Positions 9,772-18,229 of a stretch of 48,225 bases of DNA are shown here, piece after piece. The notes under the pieces are model-generated. The model had not been told where the DNA came from. It worked only from the letters and a program-made list of their open reading frames with translations, and made no database searches. The number at the start of each line of letters is the position of its first letter. Positions within the stretch are counted from its first letter, which is position 1. Made by a program: the position numbers and the translations under genes. The stretch is from Leptospiraceae bacterium (GTDB taxonomy: Bacteria > Spirochaetota > Leptospiria > Turneriellales > Turneriellaceae), in the NCBI GenBank assembly GCA_020440825.1, contig JAGRNJ010000021.1:1-48225 (forward strand), written 5' to 3'.

Positions 9772-9969
9772 ATGCCCAAAATGAAGTCGAACAGGTCTGC
9801 CATGAAACGGTTCAAGGTTACTGCTTCAGGACGTTTAAAGCGCTCTAAGGCCAATAAAAACCATATTTTAACCAAAAAAGACCCAAAACGTAAAAATCAA
9901 CTCGCACAGGCCACTTACGTGGCAGATGTAGATGAGCCACGCATTAAAAAAATGCTGCTCATGAGCTAA
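9772..9969 (+). CDS. rpmI: Ribosomal protein L35
   Basis: A 65-residue very basic protein opening [20 protein letters not shown] with the L35 signature of a basic N-terminus, then [19 protein letters not shown]. It is a structural protein of the 50S subunit. Length and composition fit the family. It pairs with rplT 21 bases downstream. In most bacteria infC precedes this pair; here no infC is visible upstream and an IS3 remnant occupies that side. The ATG at 9772 lacks a Shine-Dalgarno. Confidence 0.95.
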   Translation: MPKMKSNRSAMKRFKVTASGRLKRSKANKNHILTKKDPKRKNQLAQATYVADVDEPRIKKMLLMS

Positions 9970-9990
9970 AAATAAAGAAAGGACACACCT

Positions 9991-10347
9991 ATGCGCGCCA
10001 CCAGCGGAACCATACATAGCAAACGCAAAGCTAAAATATTCAAAAAGGCCAAAGGCTTCAGAGCCGGCCGTAAAAGACTCTACCGGACCGCAAAAGATGC
10101 GGTGATGAAAGCCGGAAATCTCGAGTATGTGGGAAGAAAATTAAGAAAACGTGACTTTCGAAGCCTGTGGATTGTGCGGGTGAATGCAGCTTGTAGATTG
10201 CAAGGCATCAGCTACTCACAGTTTATTCATGGTTTAAAGAAAGCAAACATTGAATTGAATCGCAAAAGTTTAAGTGAGCTGGCAATTCATGAGCCAGAAG
10301 CATTTAATGCAATTGTCTCGCGTGCAAAAACCTCATTAGCAGCCTGA
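9991..10347 (+). CDS. rplT: Ribosomal protein L20
   Basis: A 118-residue basic protein with the L20 hallmarks AKGFRAGRKRLYRTAKDAV, YVGRKLRKRDFRSLWIVRVN and YSQFIHGLKKANIELNRKSL. L20 is an early 23S rRNA-binding assembly protein and in several bacteria represses its own operon. It follows rpmI by 21 bases with GAAAGGA ahead of the ATG, so it is translated by a normal Shine-Dalgarno even though rpmI is not. Confidence 0.96.
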   Translation: MRATSGTIHSKRKAKIFKKAKGFRAGRKRLYRTAKDAVMKAGNLEYVGRKLRKRDFRSLWIVRVNAACRLQGISYSQFIHGLKKANIELNRKSLSELAIHEPEAFNAIVSRAKTSLAA

Positions 10348-10362
10348 CTTTCTATTAATTCT

Positions 10363-10398
10363 TTGACGCCCAGGCGAACGCAATTTTTGTAACAGAAT
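10363..10398 (+). promoter_or_regulatory. Candidate leaderless promoter of the 10399 gene
   Basis: TTGACG (10363-10368) begins 36 bases before the ATG at 10399; TGTAAC (10388-10393) is the best -10. No Shine-Dalgarno is present. Confidence 0.45.
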
Positions 10399-11817
10399 AT
10401 GCGGCCTGGGTTTCTTATTTTTAAACAACTAAATCTTGCCGCACTGACACTTAGCCTTGTCTCAGGCACAATTAAAGCAGAAAATCCCTCCGCCCTGCTG
10501 GACTTCAAGTCGCAAATAGCTCTCGACTATCCTTTGGATGAAGTTCGAGTTCGAGAAGATGATGAAAACTGGTTCTTGAGATCATCTGGCTATCTGACTT
10601 ATTCTGTCAATGAGCAGAACCTGAGACATAGCTACGGATGGTGGACAGCCTCGGGGGGCCTGGCAATAACACCGAATTACTGGATTTCAAGTACATTCGT
10701 TTTGCAAAAATACAGCTTTTCTTATACAATTGGCGATGGCAGCGATTTCAAGGAAAATTTTGGTCTTAGAGTTTTTCCATTATTCACCTATAGGGGAACT
10801 TTTAATCAATTTTTAAATCCTTATGAACCTGAAAAAGGAAAATGCCTGGTAGATGCAGAGGCAGGTACACTATCACGAGCACAACTGGGATTGGGCCTTA
10901 CTTATGCCGAGTTTGATGGCCTGGGAATTCGTTCCCGTACTCAGTGCTCGATCATTGGTTTTGAGCTTGCAGTTCTCGGGTCTGGTTATGATTCTGCGGA
11001 CGATATTGTTGGCGTACACCTTGATCTCTGGGAACGTCTCATACAAGCAGGAGTAGTGCTAGAGCTGGTTAACAGCTTTGGCAGCCGGGCAACTCCCACC
11101 CTGGGCAGTCACTGGCAGACCTTCTCATGGCTGCAGTTATATTTTGAAGCAGGATTTACCCTGCAATGGAATACATCCGGCAAAACCATCATTTTCAATG
11201 AAGGGGATGTCAAAAATGAAAAAATTCTGATTTCTGATCGCTTTTTATCACCAAATGCAAAAATAGATAAATCAACGACAGCCGCATTAATGGGATTCAA
11301 ATTAGATTTTTCAAAATGGCTCCCGAATTGGCTTAAAGCTGAAAATATCGCAGAAATAAGATATTATGGCAGAGAATACAATAATTTCTATGAGATCTCG
11401 CGATTTGAAGGTTTTAACCAGCCATACTTTGCATTTTCTGACCTCGCCTCAAATCGCCAGCCAAGAAACTTCTTTGTACGCAACGGAGAAGTCAGCGGAG
11501 CATTTGTGCGTCAGGATATAAGTCTACGCTCATGGGATAAGCTTGAAATCATTCTCAGAAATGATTTTTTGATCATGCAACATTTTACCAGTTTAGGCGG
11601 ATACACTCTTTCTTATACAGATACAGTTTCGGTGAGAGCAGAGTTCATTCCACATGAACGATTAAGGCTCGGAGTCATGGGCTCAAATGTACTTTTTGGA
11701 CCATTTGAACGAAACCTGCAGGTTCTCAAACCAGGCTTCTCATCTACCCGATCGGCATTCTGGCTAGATGCAGCAGATAGCTTCATTCTCGATTTCTATT
11801 TGCGATACCAGCTGTAA
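10399..11817 (+). CDS. Putative outer-membrane beta-barrel protein
   Basis: A 472-residue protein. The N-terminus (about 1-28) has a hydrophobic stretch ending TIKAEN, consistent with a signal peptide. The remainder is a succession of short amphipathic strands with many aromatic residues (SSGYLTYSV, HSYGWWTASGG, GYTLSYTDTVSVRAEF) and turns, and the chain ends FYLRYQL, close to a barrel C-terminal strand though ending in L instead of F. No catalytic motif is seen and I recognise no named family. It may export or import a solute, or be a structural surface protein. The next gene begins 38 bases later and may share the transcript. Confidence 0.65.
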   Translation: MRPGFLIFKQLNLAALTLSLVSGTIKAENPSALLDFKSQIALDYPLDEVRVREDDENWFLRSSGYLTYSVNEQNLRHSYGWWTASGGLAITPNYWISSTFVLQKYSFSYTIGDGSDFKENFGLRVFPLFTYRGTFNQFLNPYEPEKGKCLVDAEAGTLSRAQLGLGLTYAEFDGLGIRSRTQCSIIGFELAVLGSGYDSADDIVGVHLDLWERLIQAGVVLELVNSFGSRATPTLGSHWQTFSWLQLYFEAGFTLQWNTSGKTIIFNEGDVKNEKILISDRFLSPNAKIDKSTTAALMGFKLDFSKWLPNWLKAENIAEIRYYGREYNNFYEISRFEGFNQPYFAFSDLASNRQPRNFFVRNGEVSGAFVRQDISLRSWDKLEIILRNDFLIMQHFTSLGGYTLSYTDTVSVRAEFIPHERLRLGVMGSNVLFGPFERNLQVLKPGFSSTRSAFWLDAADSFILDFYLRYQL

Positions 11818-11820
11818 CAG

Positions 11821-11855
11821 TGAAACAAAATCGACTTTTTAAGGTATCTATAAAT
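11821..11855 (+). repeat. 35-base block shared with the other regulator paralogue
   Basis: This block directly before the ATG at 11856 aligns without gaps to 39392-39426, matching at 26 of 35 positions by hand count. Conserved parts are TGAAACAAA at the far end, TTTT in the middle, and AGGTAT about ten bases before the ATG, which may act as a ribosome-binding site. Confidence 0.6.
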
Positions 11856-12371
11856 ATGAGATGCCGAAAACAGCCCCCGTTTAAGATTCCCGAGAAAATA
11901 GCCAATGTCTGGGATGTTTTGCTCGACTATGAACTTTGGGAGAGAATTAAACTCGCAAAGATGGATTCAAAAACCAGCTATTCATGGGTCGTTCGCTATT
12001 GTGTCTTTACATTGATTAAAAAGATCAATGCACAAGGTGGTTCTTTTGCTACGGATATCCATAGCAACCCCAAATGCTCACGACAAGATGGGCACCGATT
12101 ACAACTCTGCCTATATGGGAATGATGAAAAAATCCTGAGAATAGCGGCAATTTCTCTAAACAAAAGTATCTCAGAGCTTATTCGGCTGGCATTAAAGCTT
12201 TACCTGCACCGGTTTATCAAAAAGTGCTTAAATGCACGAAAATTTTTATGCCTCAAGGCTATCAAAAAAGTAAAACGACTTGAATTCTCTAACGAAAGAA
12301 TACAAAAACTCTACTTGCCGGGTGAAATTCTCTACCAATTTTACAGGCCAGATTCAATCTATATTCGATAG
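11856..12371 (+). CDS. Ribbon-helix-helix-like regulator paralogue A
   Basis: A 171-residue protein paralogous to 39427-39954. Shared blocks are YSWVVRYCVFTLIKK, HRLQLCLYGNDEKILRIAA and an ISELIRLALKLYL-like tail. The LYG-D-LRIAA...S-LIR-AL region resembles a CopG/Arc-type ribbon-helix-helix. I recall Leptospira having expanded families of such putative CopG-like proteins (DUF1564-type annotations), but the exact family number is not certain. The ATG at 11856 is chosen over a GTG at 11820 because the paralogue's ATG gives the same N-terminal length (both begin M-x-C) and because the 35 bases ahead are conserved. The role is inferred to be DNA binding; the target is unknown. Confidence 0.7.
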   Translation: MRCRKQPPFKIPEKIANVWDVLLDYELWERIKLAKMDSKTSYSWVVRYCVFTLIKKINAQGGSFATDIHSNPKCSRQDGHRLQLCLYGNDEKILRIAAISLNKSISELIRLALKLYLHRFIKKCLNARKFLCLKAIKKVKRLEFSNERIQKLYLPGEILYQFYRPDSIYIR

Positions 12372-12380
12372 TTATCATTC

Positions 12381-12414
12381 TTGACACCGGGATTGACACC
12401 TGAATCAAGGGTGA
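12381..12414 (+). promoter_or_regulatory. Candidate leaderless promoter with repeated TTGACACC
   Basis: TTGACACC occurs twice, at 12381-12388 and 12393-12400. The first copy begins exactly 34 bases before the GTG at 12415. The -10 match is poor. CTTGA (12380-12384) and TCAAG (12405-12409) form inverted half-sites. AAGGG close to the GTG could also serve as a ribosome-binding site. Confidence 0.4.
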
Positions 12415-12870
12415 GTGTCCAAACTGCTCTATTTTATTTTTTTGCTGAGTATCGGGGTTGTGTTTTGGGGCGGATGGCTTTCTGCTCCATCGACGAAAAC
12501 TTTAAAATTAAATTCACCTCAAACAGAAGCACTTCGAAGAGAAATGATCGATATGGACATTCAACTGCGCAGCCTCGCTTCTCTAATATCGTTGGGTTAT
12601 AGAATACCTGCGAGCGATGCATCCCGACACCTGTCCGATTGGCAGAATGAAAATCATCCTCGCATGAAAGAAGCCTTTGCCCAACTCGTCGGTGAGTTCA
12701 AACGGGACAATACACTTACTTATGCAACTCAGGTTTTTTCAAGTGCAAAACAGATCAGCTCAATTTTGAAGGCGTCAAAATCACCCGACTGGAACTTAGT
12801 ACAGAACCATCTCAGCAAAATTTTACAGAATTGCCGAAATTGTCATGTGATCTATGATGTAAAATACTGA
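12415..12870 (+). CDS. Cytochrome c'-like c-type cytochrome
   Basis: A 151-residue protein starting at GTG. Residues 4-22 (LLYFIFLLSIGVVFWGGWL) form a signal peptide or membrane anchor; the rest is helical and the only cysteine pair is C140-R-N-C143-H144 close to the C-terminus. A single CxxCH near the end of a roughly 120-residue four-helix protein is the cytochrome c' arrangement; the histidine would be the proximal haem ligand. Such proteins bind NO/CO or carry electrons in the periplasm. A recognisable axial methionine cannot be assigned. It ends one base before lepB starts. An overlapping 73-codon frame (12381-12602) is a shadow. Confidence 0.7.
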   Translation: MSKLLYFIFLLSIGVVFWGGWLSAPSTKTLKLNSPQTEALRREMIDMDIQLRSLASLISLGYRIPASDASRHLSDWQNENHPRMKEAFAQLVGEFKRDNTLTYATQVFSSAKQISSILKASKSPDWNLVQNHLSKILQNCRNCHVIYDVKY

Positions 12871-12871
12871 T

Positions 12872-13933
12872 ATGTTAGAAAAATACTATGCATTTCATCG
12901 CTGGCGTCGTGATTTTTACGCAAAAAACGGAAGACTGCACATTGTAATCTCTCTTGGCAGTCTTTTGTTCTGGTTATTTGCCTTCAAGAGTACCGTTTTA
13001 GATGCAAACAATATCCCTTCAGGCTCGATGGAGCCAACCTTGATGATTGGTGATTTTCTGTTTGTCAATAAAATGCGCTACGGACTCAATATACCATTTA
13101 CAGAGAAAAGAGTCTGGCTCTATGACACCCCGAAAAGAGGGGATATTGTTACGTTTACTCCTCCTCTTGATTCACCTTTAGACGGTAAAACTCTCGTGAA
13201 ACGTGTGATTGGGGTTCCAGGCGACAAAATTCGTATACATGATGATGAAGTAATAGCCAACGGGGTTCGATATCCCACCAAAGAATTAAAAAATAAAAAA
13301 CTCTTGAGTTCGTTAGGTGGTAGCGATCCTGAATCTTTACAACTTTTTCAAGAGACCGTTCTTGACCCTTCTACCCAAAAGCCGGTTGTAAACCACTATA
13401 TCTTAAAGCTCAACCAATTGCGAAAGCTTTCCCAGGCCAGGTTTTATCACGGCTTTCCTGAATACAGTTCTGCTCCCTGGATGAAATCAAAAGGATTCTT
13501 GCAGAAGCTTCACAAACGAATTTTCTCCCCGGGTAGAATGGCCTTGCAAAGGCATATTATTCGCGAGTACAGTACTGATCATACAAACCGTATGCGCAAT
13601 CCAGATCGGGAGTGGGAAATTCCTGCAGGCTACTATATGGTCATGGGAGATAATCGTGATAATTCGGATGACTCACGTGGCTGCAGTCTGGTCGCCGGTG
13701 AATTAAACCGCGAAAAATGTTTTAGAGCTGAATACCCCGAATCTGCGAAAAAATGGGGATTAATACCTCTTGAAAATATCCAGGGTAAGGTATTTCTTTC
13801 TTACTTCTCGGTCAATTGGGGAACAGGTACAAATTCTGGAGGGAACCCGATCGAGAATTTTTTTCGTTTGATCAAAGGGGAGTTTTCCGGTGTTTATGTA
13901 CGCTGGAGCCGTATTTTTCGTCGAATTTACTGA
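12872..13933 (+). CDS. lepB: Signal peptidase I
   Basis: A 353-residue inner-membrane protease that removes signal peptides from exported proteins. One N-terminal membrane helix (about 22-40) precedes the catalytic serine S52 in IPSGSMEPTL; the general-base lysine is K110 in LVKRVIGVPGD; the conserved box GDNRDNSDDSR is at 259-269. The 150 residues between K110 and that box are an enlarged domain-II insertion, in the range of Gram-negative enzymes. It follows the cytochrome gene with one base between stop and ATG, so the two are translationally coupled, and precedes the vWA-FHA gene by 33 bases. Confidence 0.95.
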   Translation: MLEKYYAFHRWRRDFYAKNGRLHIVISLGSLLFWLFAFKSTVLDANNIPSGSMEPTLMIGDFLFVNKMRYGLNIPFTEKRVWLYDTPKRGDIVTFTPPLDSPLDGKTLVKRVIGVPGDKIRIHDDEVIANGVRYPTKELKNKKLLSSLGGSDPESLQLFQETVLDPSTQKPVVNHYILKLNQLRKLSQARFYHGFPEYSSAPWMKSKGFLQKLHKRIFSPGRMALQRHIIREYSTDHTNRMRNPDREWEIPAGYYMVMGDNRDNSDDSRGCSLVAGELNREKCFRAEYPESAKKWGLIPLENIQGKVFLSYFSVNWGTGTNSGGNPIENFFRLIKGEFSGVYVRWSRIFRRIY

Positions 13934-13966
13934 AAAATCGACCGATAATCTAATCGGGAGTTAACC

Positions 13967-15547
13967 TTGCACAGAAAATTTGTAATCCTGACAATTCTAT
14001 TTCTTGCACATGTGGTTACTCTTTCTGCACGCCCTTACTTGAAAATTCAACAGGTGCATTCCCGCGATTATCCCAATGTAACTGCCGAAGTCAGTGTATC
14101 CCGAATTTCCCCGATTAATGATCTTAGAGAAGCACATTTTCAAATTTTTGAAAACGGTTGGCAGGTTGGAAATTTTCAGGTAAAACAGGTAAATCCCGAT
14201 GAAGAGTTTAAGAAAGTTGTTTTACTGTTTGATGCATCTCTCTCGGTAACTAAAAAAAGTTTTGCAAAACAGATCAAAGCTGCCCGCACATTTATAGAAG
14301 AGTTAAGAGCCGGTGATCGACTTGCCATTATCGGTTTTCATAATGTTGTAGAAACACATTGTGAGTTTTCAGGCAATAAAATCGCTATGCTTTCTTGTCT
14401 CGAAAGAATAGAGCACAAGGGTACCAAAACCCGCCTGTATGATGCCCTGCTTGAAGCCATGACCTTATTTGATCTGCTGCCCAAAGAAGAGCAGAAAAGA
14501 CAATCTATAATTGTTTTTACTGACGGTCATGATGAGGGTTCGATTGTAGCTCTTGATGATCTTTTGCGTCGCAGTGAAAGAACAAGAGTACCGGTTTTTT
14601 TAGCTGGGTCAGGCAACAAGAATAAGTTGCAAAAAATTGCACGACTGGCCAGAGTAAGCGGAGGGGAAGCATTTCACACGTTAAGAAACTCAGACATAGT
14701 TTCAATTTTCCGTATGCTTTCAAAACTGCTGGACTCTACCTACAATATTCAATACATAAGCCAGGCAGCCAGCACAGCCCAAGATGGCAGAAAAGTAGAA
14801 TTACAGATTAAGATTGATATCCCTCCGGGAGACGACAGAAAAACAGGAATCCTAGATGCAGACAATTACATTTACTTGCTGTCTGCAGAAACCAAGTCAA
14901 CTGCAAAAATATATCAGTGGTATACCTTACTCATAGAAGACACACGCTATTTATTATTTCTTTCCGGGTTGATTATTTTACTATTGGTTTTGATTATAAT
15001 TTACCTGGTAGTGAAAAGGCAAAAACCTGTAGTGCATAAAGAAGATCTTTCCTCAGAAATAGATTCCGAAGAAATTCAATTTTCAGGCCCTTATGGAGGT
15101 TACTCACAACTCTCTGCAGCAGAGCCGAAATTCCCAAAAGAAACTGTCAAACGGCCTTATATTCCGCATGACTTTAAATTGAAAAGGGATTTTAGAACTG
15201 CTAAAGTGGCTTTACCTGAGCAAGACACACTTGCCTCATACTATAAGGCATTTTTACTTGAGAAAGAAGGTCCACAAACCGGACGCAGACATAAAATTCG
15301 CTGGCATTCAGTAACCATTGGCAGCTCTGATGAAAATTCAATTGTCATTCATGATCGAACAATCTCTTTTAAGCACGCCAAAATCGAATTAACTCGCGAA
15401 GGCTACGTATTATATGATCTTGTATCTGAGCATGGCACTTGGTTAAACGGAAAAAAGTTACTTCGTCCCAGAATCTTAAATGATTTTGATGAGATTCTCC
15501 TTGGCAGAACCCGCCTCTTATTTCGAAAGGCAGAAGGCCAGGGCTAA
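13967..15547 (+). CDS. Membrane protein with von Willebrand A and FHA domains
   Basis: A 526-residue protein read from TTG at 13967 with GGGAG upstream. A signal peptide (1-21, ending LSA) leads to a vWA domain whose metal site DASLS is at 89-93 (LLFDASLSV), with further MIDAS residues around KGTKTRLYDAL (about 148-158) and FTDGHD (near 185). A membrane helix lies at about 326-347, then a basic linker and a C-terminal FHA domain (about 440-510; IGSSDENSIVIHDRTIS and SEHGTWLNGKKL), which binds phosphothreonine peptides. Thus the vWA part should be periplasmic and the FHA part cytoplasmic, linking an external adhesion state to Ser/Thr-kinase signalling; that link is inference. It is part of the lepB-dgt unit. 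Confidence 0.85.
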   Translation: MHRKFVILTILFLAHVVTLSARPYLKIQQVHSRDYPNVTAEVSVSRISPINDLREAHFQIFENGWQVGNFQVKQVNPDEEFKKVVLLFDASLSVTKKSFAKQIKAARTFIEELRAGDRLAIIGFHNVVETHCEFSGNKIAMLSCLERIEHKGTKTRLYDALLEAMTLFDLLPKEEQKRQSIIVFTDGHDEGSIVALDDLLRRSERTRVPVFLAGSGNKNKLQKIARLARVSGGEAFHTLRNSDIVSIFRMLSKLLDSTYNIQYISQAASTAQDGRKVELQIKIDIPPGDDRKTGILDADNYIYLLSAETKSTAKIYQWYTLLIEDTRYLLFLSGLIILLLVLIIIYLVVKRQKPVVHKEDLSSEIDSEEIQFSGPYGGYSQLSAAEPKFPKETVKRPYIPHDFKLKRDFRTAKVALPEQDTLASYYKAFLLEKEGPQTGRRHKIRWHSVTIGSSDENSIVIHDRTISFKHAKIELTREGYVLYDLVSEHGTWLNGKKLLRPRILNDFDEILLGRTRLLFRKAEGQG

Positions 15548-15551
15548 AAAC

Positions 15552-16640
15552 GTGACTGCACCATGGGCAGCCACAGAAACAGTGTTAGGAGACCGGGACT
15601 TTCACGAAGAAAAACATCCTTACCGCAGTGAATTTGAAAGAGATCGGGACAGAATAGTACACAGTAAAGCATTTCGCAGACTGGAATATAAAACCCAGGT
15701 CTTTGTAAACCATCTCGGGGATAATTTCAGAACAAGACTTACGCATAGTATTGAAGTTTCAGGCATAGCCCGCAGTGTTGGCCGTGCCCTGGGCTTAAAT
15801 GAAGATCTTATCGAATCTATTGCACTAGCTCATGATTTAGGCCATCCCCCCTTTGGCCATGCCGGCGAAAAAGCATTGCATGAATCTTTACGGGGTAAGG
15901 GCAGTTTTGATCACAACGAACAAAGCCTCAGAGTCGTCACCAGTCTGGAAAACAGGTATCCTTACTTTAAAGGCTTGAATCTTACCCGGGCAACCCGCCT
16001 GGGATTGCAAAAGCACAACTCTTTGCCACAGGGAATGTCTCATACTCTCGAAGCACAAATTGTCGATCTTTGTGACGAGATTGCCTATTCTAACCATGAT
16101 GTTGACGATGGTATTGAGAGTGGTTTTCTGTCGCTCGAAGAAATTAATGAAGTACAGTTATGGCATCGTCACTGGCAGAAAATACAATCAGAATTTCAGA
16201 ATACTTCTCGAAAGGTTCAGGTAAGATACTGCATACGAAACATGATCAACTCGATGACCTTTGATCTCATTCAAACCACAAAATCAAATCTGGAATCTGC
16301 TGAGATTTCAAATTTGACGCAGGTTCTGAATTATCACAATACCGCACAGAATACACACATGCTTGCTTCTTTTTCTGTTGAAATGAAAGAGAATGTTGTC
16401 GAACTCAAGCGATTTCTGTTTAGAAAATTATATAGACATACTGAAGTTCAGAAAATGAACCAAAATGCAGCTGACGTTATTTCATTTCTATTTCAATATT
16501 TTGAGAAATCTCCGCAAAAACTGCCTGAAAACTTTCAGCCCCGCCTCAACCAGATGGGACTGTATATGACATTGACTGATTTTATTGCCGGAATGACAGA
16601 CCGGTATGCCCTCAGCTTATATCATCAACTCAAGGCTTAA
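15552..16640 (+). CDS. dgt: dGTPase-like HD-domain triphosphohydrolase
   Basis: From GTG at 15552 the protein has 362 residues and opens TAPWAATET, matching the usual start of dGTPase-like proteins. The family block YRSEFERDRDRIVHSKAFRR is at 24-43, then LEYKTQVF; the metal ligands of the HD fold are H65 (TRLTHSIEVS) and H94-D95 (AHDLGHPPFGHAGE). The enzyme cleaves dGTP to deoxyguanosine and triphosphate and helps keep dNTP pools in balance. A longer frame from ATG at 15480 would overlap the FHA coding end by 68 bases and is considered less likely. The GTG lies four bases after the previous stop, so coupling is likely. The 3' end overlaps the convergent vWA gene by 11 bases. Confidence 0.9.
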   Translation: MTAPWAATETVLGDRDFHEEKHPYRSEFERDRDRIVHSKAFRRLEYKTQVFVNHLGDNFRTRLTHSIEVSGIARSVGRALGLNEDLIESIALAHDLGHPPFGHAGEKALHESLRGKGSFDHNEQSLRVVTSLENRYPYFKGLNLTRATRLGLQKHNSLPQGMSHTLEAQIVDLCDEIAYSNHDVDDGIESGFLSLEEINEVQLWHRHWQKIQSEFQNTSRKVQVRYCIRNMINSMTFDLIQTTKSNLESAEISNLTQVLNYHNTAQNTHMLASFSVEMKENVVELKRFLFRKLYRHTEVQKMNQNAADVISFLFQYFEKSPQKLPENFQPRLNQMGLYMTLTDFIAGMTDRYALSLYHQLKA

Positions 16641-18177
16641 AATTGAAGTTTTGTCTTTTTGCCTGATACAGCACAGTTCTCACAAGAGCTTTGTCTAATG
16701 TTTTAGGATCTTCTTTGCTCAATTTTGCGCTTTCTTCTGCAATATATTTTTGTCTTTTCTCAGTAAGCTCGGCAATTTGCTTTTGCAAAGCCTGGCGTTT
16801 TTTCATTTCGCTTTCGACTCTGCTCTGGAGCTCTTTCTTGCTGAGTTTAGCAAGTTCAGGCGGTAGCTCATCCTTTTCTAGCTCATTCAGTTTTAATTCT
16901 CCTTTCGAAACTCCGGTAACCAGATCCCAGCTTTGTGAACTGTATTGAGACTTGCCTTTGAATGAATAGCGTTCCAGGTCTGCCCCTGTATCGGCCATGG
17001 TAGCTGCTTTTTCATCCTGTTCGGCCTGACGGGCGGCTGCTTTTTTGGCAGTCTTGCCATAGGGTATAAACGTTGAGTTTATCTCCTGGCCCGCTTTTCT
17101 CAATTCTGCATCAAAAGGGGTGTCGATTACTTTTGCAACCGAATTCTGTTCGATATTCGAAAAGCTTCCCGCACCTGCTCTGGCCCCTGCAGCCCAGCCG
17201 GTACCTTCACCTTCCTGTCTGCTGCCACAAAAGATTGTATTCACGAACACACCTTTTCTACGGGCATTGGCAATTGAGTTTTCCCAGGGTATTTTTCCCT
17301 GTCCAAAACCTTCATTACCTGCAATAAAAATAGTTCGATAGTTATCTTTTCTCTTACTCCAGATCAAATTCTGGGTGGCGTGCTCTATTACAGCGCCTGC
17401 ATATTCTTCCCCGCCTGTTGTCTGCAGTGCAAAGAGTTGCTCTGAAACTTTGTCAAGGTCTTCTGTAAATGGAAGAATCATGCGCAAATAGTTTTCCTGC
17501 TCGGGTAAGGTACTTTTCCCGTATTCATACAATGCCACTTCTACTTTCGCAGTTTTATCATCTTTACTGGCATCTGCCAGTTCGTTGACCATTTTCCACA
17601 GGTATGCTCTTGTCTGGTTAATAAGGCCATCCATACTGCTGCTGGTGTCTAACAGTATTGCAACCTGAATTTTCGGAGGTTCATTGATATCGTCAGGTTC
17701 AGTAATCACAACCGGAATAGCATTTATTTCATCCCGAAAGGTTGCCGAAATTCGGGCGGTCTTAACATCAACCAGACGCAGCTGCAAGGTCAATTGTCCT
17801 TCTTTACGTTCTGACACTTTGCCAATCAGTATTGCATCCGTATTGAGCCATTTACCTACCTCTGCCCCTTGTTTTTCATCGACAAGACCGACTTGTTCCA
17901 AAGATTTTTCTTTAAGCAATTTATCGATCTGTTCTCTTTCAACTACTTCGATTTCTGCACGCTCAACCAGATAAAAGATAAGGTCATCCGTTGCAAATTC
18001 TGATGTCTGTTTATCGACCCCGACACTCGTAAAACCGGCTACTGCAAGGCGCTTGTACCCTGCTTTTACAGCTTTCTCTGAAATCTGTGCAGCAAGATCA
18101 GGGTAGCTTCCTGCCCAAAGTTGTGATACAGAGAGAGTACTCAAAATAGTGATACAGATTACTTTGAAAAATAACAT
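16630..18177 (-). CDS. CsgG/FlgO-like plus von Willebrand A fusion protein
   Basis: A 515-residue exported protein with signal peptide (1-22, ending WAG). Residues about 40-145 resemble the CsgG/FlgO-type domain: KRLAVAGF, VVEREQIDKLLKEK, VGKWLNTDAILIGKV and LQLRLVDVKTARI. A vWA domain follows with the metal motif DTSSSM (D177, S179, S181) and runs to about 360. The C-terminal third is lysine- and glutamate-rich and predicted coiled (430-490). There is no transmembrane segment beyond the signal. It should work in the periplasm, perhaps as a surface-assembly or stress-sensing protein; no partner is certain. It is divergent from licD and has no clear Shine-Dalgarno or TTGAC element. Confidence 0.8.
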   Translation of the reverse strand: MLFFKVICITILSTLSVSQLWAGSYPDLAAQISEKAVKAGYKRLAVAGFTSVGVDKQTSEFATDDLIFYLVERAEIEVVEREQIDKLLKEKSLEQVGLVDEKQGAEVGKWLNTDAILIGKVSERKEGQLTLQLRLVDVKTARISATFRDEINAIPVVITEPDDINEPPKIQVAILLDTSSSMDGLINQTRAYLWKMVNELADASKDDKTAKVEVALYEYGKSTLPEQENYLRMILPFTEDLDKVSEQLFALQTTGGEEYAGAVIEHATQNLIWSKRKDNYRTIFIAGNEGFGQGKIPWENSIANARRKGVFVNTIFCGSRQEGEGTGWAAGARAGAGSFSNIEQNSVAKVIDTPFDAELRKAGQEINSTFIPYGKTAKKAAARQAEQDEKAATMADTGADLERYSFKGKSQYSSQSWDLVTGVSKGELKLNELEKDELPPELAKLSKKELQSRVESEMKKRQALQKQIAELTEKRQKYIAEESAKLSKEDPKTLDKALVRTVLYQAKRQNFNFKP

Positions 18178-18229
18178 AGAATTTTGACGTTAGCAAAGCT
18201 GAAATGTTCTGACTAAAAAACGCTTGTCT

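Noticed and set aside
12381..12602. 73-codon plus-strand frame overlapping the cytochrome gene start
   Set aside because: The other frame has a signal peptide and CxxCH; this one has neither.
15480..15551. Longer dgt start at ATG 15480
   Set aside because: It would overlap the conserved FHA end by 68 bases; the GTG at 15552 gives the usual dGTPase opening and sits four bases after the previous stop.
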